DNA of 5,818 bases from NCBI GenBank assembly GCA_025964405.1, contig JAOPYW010000341.1, positions 1 to 5,818 on the forward strand. The letters run 5' to 3'. Position 1 is the first letter of the stretch. Every line of letters starts with the position of its first letter. The DNA comes from Thermoleophilia bacterium (GTDB lineage: Bacteria; Actinomycetota; Thermoleophilia; Gaiellales; SKUG01). Below, piece after piece: positions 1 to 3,976 of the stretch. The notes beneath the pieces were generated by a model that was not told where the DNA came from, searched no databases, and saw only the letters and a list, made by a program, of their open reading frames with translations. A program made the position numbers and the translations under genes.

Positions 1-5
1 ATCGT

Positions 6-74
6 TCGACGTACGGAGGACGTGCGCCGTGGTGCGGGACCACCGGGCGCTGGGACACCACGCTCGGGGACGAC
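6..74 (+). promoter_or_regulatory. Conserved leader of paralog A with three GGGAC motifs
   Basis: This gene-free stretch matches the leader of paralog B at 3905-3976. Shared elements in order are TCGAnGTAC (6-14), a purine-rich block (GGAGGA at 15-20), GGTGCGGGACCAC (31-43) and GGGGACGACATGA across the start codon. GGGAC-type octamers occur three times, at 36-43 (GGGACCAC), 52-59 (GGGACACC) and 67-74 (GGGACGAC), the last acting as a close-spaced Shine-Dalgarno for the ATG at 75. The first 39 bases align with B without gaps. The conservation supports a regulatory role (promoter, operator or 5' UTR), but I see no confident -35/-10 pair, and the window starts too close to judge upstream elements. 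Confidence 0.55.
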
Positions 75-2327
75 ATGACGATCAACGCTGCCTCCACCTA
101 TCGCGCCGCTGCGGTAACGCCCGTGGCGGGCCGCACGACGAGCGCCTCCACCGACACCCACGGCGAGCAGGTCGGGTCGACCGTGACCGACGAGGGGCTC
201 CTGGTCAGCAACCCGGCCGGAGCGCGATCGTTCCTCAAGGGCACGGGGCTCGCCATCGGCATCGCTGGAGCTGCGGCACTCGCAGGCGGTGCGATCATCG
301 GGGCCGGGCTGCTGCGTGGCTCGGGCGGCGCGGTCAGCAGCCTCAGCAAGTACCTCCCCCAAGCGCTCATCGGCGGCGGCGCCGCTGCTGCGGTCGGCGG
401 ATTGATGTTCGGCATGTCGCACATGCGCTCGCTCCAGCCGACCTACCAGCCGCTGCTGGAGGGCAACGTCGACGACATGTCGACCGCGGTGCAGCACGCC
501 CTCGCGACCGGTGACGACGTGGCCATCCTCAACCAGGCCAACGGCAAGTTCGGCCTGGTCGATGCGTCGAAGCTCGAGTTCGACCAGGTAGCGGGATTCC
601 TCGACGACCTCGAGCTCAACGTCGCGAGCTGGACGGGCGTCGTGACGCGCGACGGTGACCTCCTGCGGATGACCCAGGACGGTACGCTCCACATCACCGG
701 TCGCGCCAGCGCACCCGCGTTCGACCCGAGTGTCCTGACCGCGGCCACGGCATCCGCCCAGCTGACCGGCCAGCAGGTCGGCACCGATTCCCGGCATGGC
801 GTCATCAGCTTCGGGCAGCAGCGGGGCCCCGCAGCCGGCTACGCGACGCGCGCCGAAGCGATCGCCGACGTCAAGCTCCTCGACGTGCCGGTCGCGCTCG
901 TGCAGGTGAAGGATGCGATCGTCGCCTTCGAACTCCACGGTTCGCGCCCACTGGAGCTCACACGCCACGGCAGCGTGCTGACCACCACCGCCGATCTCAC
1001 GATCGTCGACGACGAGAGCACCTACCGGACGACGTCGAACACGGCGCCGTTCGAGCGCACTGGATCCACGCTCACGAACCCTGCGACGCTCTCGGCGGCG
1101 ACGGCCGGGGAGCTCAGCGGTCAGCGCATCGGGCCCGACGTCGACGGCCGCACCGTGCGCTTCGGCGCGCAGGTCGGTGACCCGGCCGGCTACCAGAAGC
1201 TGTCACAGGCGATCGCCGGCACGGCGGGGGCCTCCGCCCCGGTTGCGGTCGTGCCGGTCTCCGACGGGCTCGCCACCTTCGAGCTCACGGGCGCCCGCGC
1301 AGGTGAGTTCCCGCTGAACGGCAGCGTGAATTCCGAGATCGCGAAGCTCACGATCATCAAGGGCACCGACGTGTACCGCGCGCCCTCGGCCGGCGCTGCG
1401 TTCGAGCGCATCGGGAGCACCGTGCCGTTCGATCCGAACTCGGTGCTCGGCAAGTCGGTCCGCTGGCACAGCGTCGACTCGCTGGTCGCCACGGGAACCA
1501 ACGGCGAGGACATGATCGCGGGCATCCGCAGCGACACGGCCCTCGTCGACGCGGTGTTCGCCGGCTCGGCAGGTGGTGCCACGGTGCTCGCAGACCACGA
1601 CATCGACGGCGGCACGACCTACTACAAGTACGCACTGGGCCTCGGCGACGGTGCGGGATCGGTGAGCAACGCCCAGGAGCTCGCGACGCTCCGCAAGGAG
1701 CACCTCGTTCGTCACACGTACCAGGAGCACACGCCCGCGGGCCGCGATTCGCGAGCAGCCGCGAACGCTGCATACGTGAACCGCACGACCTACGAACGCG
1801 ATGCCGCCATCTTCAACAATGAGTACCTCCGCGCCACCGACGAGTCGGTGACGTTCAACGGGCGCGACAACGGTCGCACCAGCGACCTGCAGCGCGACAT
1901 CGTGCGCGGCGTCGAGGCGCGTGAGGAGGCGGAGCGACAGGCCGAGGCCGCGCGCCGCGCCGAGGAGGAGCGCCAGACGCGTGCGGAGGCCGAGCGACAG
2001 GCCGAGGCCGACCGCCAGCGAGCCCAGGACGAATACGACCGCACGCATCCGACCAGTCCCGGTGACGACTACGGCACCAGCCCGGGGGACGACTACGGTT
2101 CCGGCTCCACGGGTGGGTCGTCGAGTGGCGACGACTACGGCTCTGGTTCGAGCGGTGGTTCGTCGGGCTCGACCGGGGGGTCGTCCGGCGATGACTACGG
2201 CGACGACTACGGCTCGGGTTCGAGCGGTGGTTCTTCGGGATCCAGTGGCGATGACTACGGCAGTGACTACGGTGGTTCGTCGGGGGATTCGTCCGACAAC
2301 GGCAACCCGGGCGAGGACGACTTCTAG
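75..2327 (+). CDS. Paralog A: two-segment membrane protein with repeated modules and GDDYG-rich tail, unknown function
   Basis: I do not recognise a named family for this 750-residue protein. It has no cleavable signal peptide. Residues 33-55 hold a motif shared with paralog B (TD-GLL-S-P, then FLKG). Two hydrophobic glycine-zipper segments follow at about 56-80 and 97-114; the second reads GxxxAxxxGxxxG (G101, A105, G109, G113) and is followed by SH and LQPxY, all kept in B. Residues 131-530 are modular: a first unit with GDDVAIL and GKFGLVD (146-163), two clear tandem copies (227-338 and 342-455), and a unit with LVDAV-AGS and TTYYKYALG (489-523). Residues 550-610 end in GRDxGRTS, then comes an E/R/A-rich helix (612-652), probably a coiled coil, and a Gly/Ser/Asp/Tyr tail ending GEDDF. 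The ATG at 75 is chosen because GGGGAC precedes it, it aligns with the B start, and no in-frame ATG, GTG or TTG lies upstream in the window. The protein is probably membrane-anchored; topology is ambiguous because positive charges lie on all flanks. Confidence 0.9.
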   Translation: MTINAASTYRAAAVTPVAGRTTSASTDTHGEQVGSTVTDEGLLVSNPAGARSFLKGTGLAIGIAGAAALAGGAIIGAGLLRGSGGAVSSLSKYLPQALIGGGAAAAVGGLMFGMSHMRSLQPTYQPLLEGNVDDMSTAVQHALATGDDVAILNQANGKFGLVDASKLEFDQVAGFLDDLELNVASWTGVVTRDGDLLRMTQDGTLHITGRASAPAFDPSVLTAATASAQLTGQQVGTDSRHGVISFGQQRGPAAGYATRAEAIADVKLLDVPVALVQVKDAIVAFELHGSRPLELTRHGSVLTTTADLTIVDDESTYRTTSNTAPFERTGSTLTNPATLSAATAGELSGQRIGPDVDGRTVRFGAQVGDPAGYQKLSQAIAGTAGASAPVAVVPVSDGLATFELTGARAGEFPLNGSVNSEIAKLTIIKGTDVYRAPSAGAAFERIGSTVPFDPNSVLGKSVRWHSVDSLVATGTNGEDMIAGIRSDTALVDAVFAGSAGGATVLADHDIDGGTTYYKYALGLGDGAGSVSNAQELATLRKEHLVRHTYQEHTPAGRDSRAAANAAYVNRTTYERDAAIFNNEYLRATDESVTFNGRDNGRTSDLQRDIVRGVEAREEAERQAEAARRAEEERQTRAEAERQAEADRQRAQDEYDRTHPTSPGDDYGTSPGDDYGSGSTGGSSSGDDYGSGSSGGSSGSTGGSSGDDYGDDYGSGSSGGSSGSSGDDYGSDYGGSSGDSSDNGNPGEDDF
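753..1439 (+). repeat. Two tandem ~112-residue modules inside paralog A
   Basis: Residues 227-338 and 342-455 of paralog A align over their full length. Shared landmarks are an opening L(T/S)GQ(Q/R)(V/I)G (230-236 and 347-353), FG followed by AGY (246-256 and 363-373), a segment A-I-A leading to VA(L/V)V and (A/T)FEL (261-287 and 379-404), HGSV/NGSV (298-301 and 415-418), LTI (308-310 and 425-427), YR and FER-GST at the end. Identity is roughly one third by eye, so the duplication is old. Paralog B has a single copy at its residues 236-348 (4682-5020), which accounts for most of the length difference between the paralogs. Confidence 0.85.
1920..2039 (+). repeat. 60-bp tandem duplication in the charged helix of paralog A
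   Basis: Residues 616-635 and 636-655 form two 20-residue units, each containing AERQAEA (619-625 and 639-645). At DNA level the first 30 bases of each unit (from 1920 and from 1980) differ at only two positions, while the second halves have diverged. The duplication lengthens the predicted E/R/A-rich helix to about 40 residues, against about 26 in paralog B (residues 510-535). Confidence 0.75.
2061..2273 (+). repeat. GDDYG repeats in the C-terminal tail of paralog A
   Basis: The tail contains six GDDYG pentapeptides, at residues 663, 671, 685, 705, 709 (overlapping the previous one) and 725, and a variant GSDYG at 729. They are separated by Gly/Ser linkers of variable length. The segment is acidic, tyrosine-bearing and almost certainly disordered. 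It follows the charged helix and precedes the last residues, which end GEDDF. Confidence 0.85.
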
Positions 2328-3034
2328 GTCGCCGTCGCGACCACTGCCATGCGGTAACCCAACAGCGTCGCACGCCAGCGAGGGACCAGGCCCGCCTCGT
2401 CGAGCAGCTCGAGCAGCTCGTCGGGTGCGTAGGCGCGCAGCACCGACACCGGACCATCGAACCGCGTCAGCGGGTTGCGCGTCACGAGCGGGCCGACCAC
2501 CTTCGCGAACAGCCACGGATGCCACGCACGGATGAGGTCGTTGACGACCACCACGTGCGCGCTCACGCGGCGCATCTCCGCCAGCACCGCGACGGCCGCC
2601 GCCGGCTGGAAGTGGTGCAGCATGAGCGAGCACGTCACCACGTCGAACGAGTCGTCGTCATACGGCATCGCGAGCGCGTCGCCCTGCACGTAGTCGATGA
2701 GCCCCGTCGTGCGCCGACGCGCCTCGTCGAGCATCTCGGGCTTGATGTCGAGGCCGGTCACGTGGACATCGACCCGCTGCTGCGCGAGGTGATCGAGCAT
2801 CGCGCGGGGCATGTCGCCGGCGCCGGTGGCGACGTCGAGGATGCGCAGGGAACCCTCCGGCACGAACCGCTTCGCCCGTGCGTGGTCGAGGGCGCGGAGC
2901 GTCAGGCGGTTGCCGCCGACGAACTGGTTGAGCCGGCTCAGGTCGTCGAGCGCCCCGGCGATGTCAGCCGGGTCGGCGTCGTCGGCGTCCATGTGTTCGT
3001 CGATGTCGACGCGGCGGGGTCTGGGGAGCGGCAT
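2324..3034 (-). CDS. Class I SAM-dependent methyltransferase (UbiE/MenG-like fold)
   Basis: The 236-residue protein has the Rossmann methyltransferase landmarks in order: motif I LDVATGAGDMP (66-76), an acidic residue at the end of strand 2 in GLDIKPEML (94-102, D96 expected to contact the SAM ribose), QGDALAMPYDDDSFDVV (117-133) and LMLHHF (137-142). The N-terminal stretch with MD-DD-DP followed by LSRLNQFVGG (15-41), and the later NDLIR and RFDGPVSVLRAY segments, resemble methyltransferases that, from memory, sit beside type III polyketide synthases and FAD oxidoreductases in other bacteria; neither partner is present here. The substrate is therefore unknown, most likely a small molecule or lipid, and the protein is expected to be cytosolic. 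It lies 28 bp downstream of the PrmC-like gene and is probably co-transcribed with it. The ATG at 3034 keeps the N-terminal motif; a shorter start at 2992 is possible, and neither has a good ribosome binding site. Confidence 0.9.
   Translation of the reverse strand: MPLPRPRRVDIDEHMDADDADPADIAGALDDLSRLNQFVGGNRLTLRALDHARAKRFVPEGSLRILDVATGAGDMPRAMLDHLAQQRVDVHVTGLDIKPEMLDEARRRTTGLIDYVQGDALAMPYDDDSFDVVTCSLMLHHFQPAAAVAVLAEMRRVSAHVVVVNDLIRAWHPWLFAKVVGPLVTRNPLTRFDGPVSVLRAYAPDELLELLDEAGLVPRWRATLLGYRMAVVATAT
2327..2342. terminator. Short GC hairpin at the convergent gene ends (weak terminator candidate)
   Basis: GGTCGC at 2327-2332 and GCGACC at 2337-2342 form a perfect six-pair stem with a four-base loop, CGTC. 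It begins at the last base of the paralog A stop codon and lies within the final codons of the converging methyltransferase gene. No T-rich run follows on either strand, so it is not a classical intrinsic terminator. Hairpins without a U-tract have been proposed as terminators in actinobacteria, but a stem this short could arise by chance in GC-rich DNA. Confidence 0.25.
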
Positions 3035-3062
3035 GCCTCGACGCTACCCGGTCGCGCGGATG

Positions 3063-3845
3063 TCAGGCGTCGCCGCGCCCCTGCCGACCGACGACCACGG
3101 TCGCCTCGAGGTCGTCATCGGTCGCGACGCGCACGTCGAGGCCACCTGTCGTGAACGCGGCGCTCGTGTGGGGGAGCTGGTGGCGGCTCGTCTCCACGAG
3201 CAGGTGTCCGGCCCGACTGAGCCAGCGGTGCGCATCGAGCGCGACGCGTCGATGGACCTCGACCCCGCCCGCGCCCCCGTCGAGGGCGAGCGCGGGTTCG
3301 TGCTCACGTGCTTCGCGCGGCAGCAGGTCGAGTTCGTCGGTAGGCACGTACGGAGCGTTGACGAGCAGCAGGTCGACCCGGCCGCGGAGCGCGGCGGGGA
3401 GTGGGGCGAACAGGTCGCCCTCGTGCACGCGCTCCGATGCCGGCAGGTTGCGACGCGCGCACCGCACGGCAACCGGGTCGACGTCGGCAGCATGCAGCTC
3501 CACATCATCGACGGCGTCGAGCAGGGCGGCGCCGATGGCACCGGATCCGCAGCACAGGTCGACGACGACCATGCCGGGGCGCGCCAGTTCGACGGCTGCG
3601 CGAACCAGCAGTTCGGTGCGGTGGCGGGGCACGAACACGCCCGGCTCGACCTGGATGCGCACGCCGCACAACTCGGCCCAGCCGACGACCTGTTCGAGCG
3701 GCTCACCCGCGACCCGACGCGCGACGAGTGCATCGACGTCGGCGCCCTCGGCAGCCGCGCGCAGGAGGAGGTCGGCCTCGTCCTCGGCGAACACGCATCC
3801 TGCGGCGCGCAGCTGACGTGTGATGTGGGCGCGGATGGTCGGCAC
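3063..3845 (-). CDS. PrmC/HemK-related protein-(glutamine-N5) methyltransferase, unknown substrate
   Basis: The 260-residue protein has an N-terminal helical region (1-60) with RRVAGEPLEQVVGWAELCG (43-61), then FVPRHRTE (71-78, equivalent to FVPRPETE of PrmC), SAM motif I VVVDLCCGSGAIGAAL (93-108), ADVDPVAVRCAR (120-131), NAPYVPT (163-169), ALDGGAGG (187-194) and VETSRHQ (217-223). PrmC and PrmB methylate glutamine side chains of release factors and ribosomal protein L3 and use NPPY to hold the glutamine. NAPY, together with RTE and ETSRHQ, matches my memory of an actinobacterial PrmC-related subfamily (TIGR03704 type) whose substrate is not established, so I give no symbol. The start is GTG at 3845; no Shine-Dalgarno is visible, but a TANNNT-type -10 six bases upstream suggests leaderless translation. 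It is the first gene of a probable two-gene operon and is divergent from paralog B. Confidence 0.88.
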   Translation of the reverse strand: MPTIRAHITRQLRAAGCVFAEDEADLLLRAAAEGADVDALVARRVAGEPLEQVVGWAELCGVRIQVEPGVFVPRHRTELLVRAAVELARPGMVVVDLCCGSGAIGAALLDAVDDVELHAADVDPVAVRCARRNLPASERVHEGDLFAPLPAALRGRVDLLLVNAPYVPTDELDLLPREAREHEPALALDGGAGGVEVHRRVALDAHRWLSRAGHLLVETSRHQLPHTSAAFTTGGLDVRVATDDDLEATVVVGRQGRGDA

Positions 3846-3851
3846 GGCGCC

Positions 3852-3857
3852 AGTCTA
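3852..3857 (-). promoter_or_regulatory. Candidate -10 element for a leaderless methyltransferase operon
   Basis: On the minus strand TAGACT (3857 to 3852) fits the actinobacterial TANNNT -10 pattern. It lies six bases before the GTG at 3845, the distance expected if transcription starts at the first base of the start codon. This would also explain the missing ribosome binding site. A TTGTCA at 3886-3881 resembles a -35, but the 23-base spacing is too long for a standard promoter, so only the -10 is proposed. Confidence 0.35.
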
Positions 3858-3904
3858 GAACGGGCCAACCGGGGTCCGCCTGACAACGCGCGATGGTCGT
3901 GGGC

Positions 3905-3976
3905 TCGAAGTACCGGGGAGGGCGCGTGCGGTGCGGGACCACTGCGCGTGCTTCGGGACGACGATGTGGGGACGAC
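3905..3976 (+). promoter_or_regulatory. Conserved leader of paralog B with three GGGAC motifs
   Basis: This is the second copy of the leader found before paralog A: TCGAnGTAC (3905-3913), a purine-rich block (GGGGAGGG at 3915-3922), GGTGCGGGACCAC (3930-3942) and GGGGACGAC directly before the ATG at 3977. The GGGAC octamers lie at 3935-3942, 3955-3962 and 3969-3976; the last two are identical GGGACGAC copies 14 bp apart. Between the conserved block and the ATG this leader is 3 bp longer than in A. The rest of the 131-bp divergent intergenic region, 3846-3904, shows no similarity to A and should hold the methyltransferase operon promoter. Confidence 0.55.

Noticed and set aside
2025..2070. Possible type VII secretion YxxxD/E signal in the tail of paralog A
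   Set aside because: The tyrosine in DEYDRTH has histidine at the +4 position, there is no WxG partner motif, and the protein has membrane segments.
2061..2273. Repeats in the tail considered as a CRISPR-like or minisatellite array
   Set aside because: The units are short, in frame and encode GDDYG with synonymous variation; they are protein repeats, not an array with spacers.
2395..2425. Direct CGAGCAGCT-type repeat
   Set aside because: It is explained by the coding of an LLELLDE helix in the methyltransferase.
1203..2633. Long minus-strand open frame (476 codons) across the end of paralog A
   Set aside because: It is antisense to well-supported coding sequence on both sides, has Arg/Val/Ala-rich composition and no recognisable motif.
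3881..3886. TTGTCA as -35 of the methyltransferase operon promoter
   Set aside because: Spacing to the candidate -10 is 23 bases, well beyond the usual 16-19.
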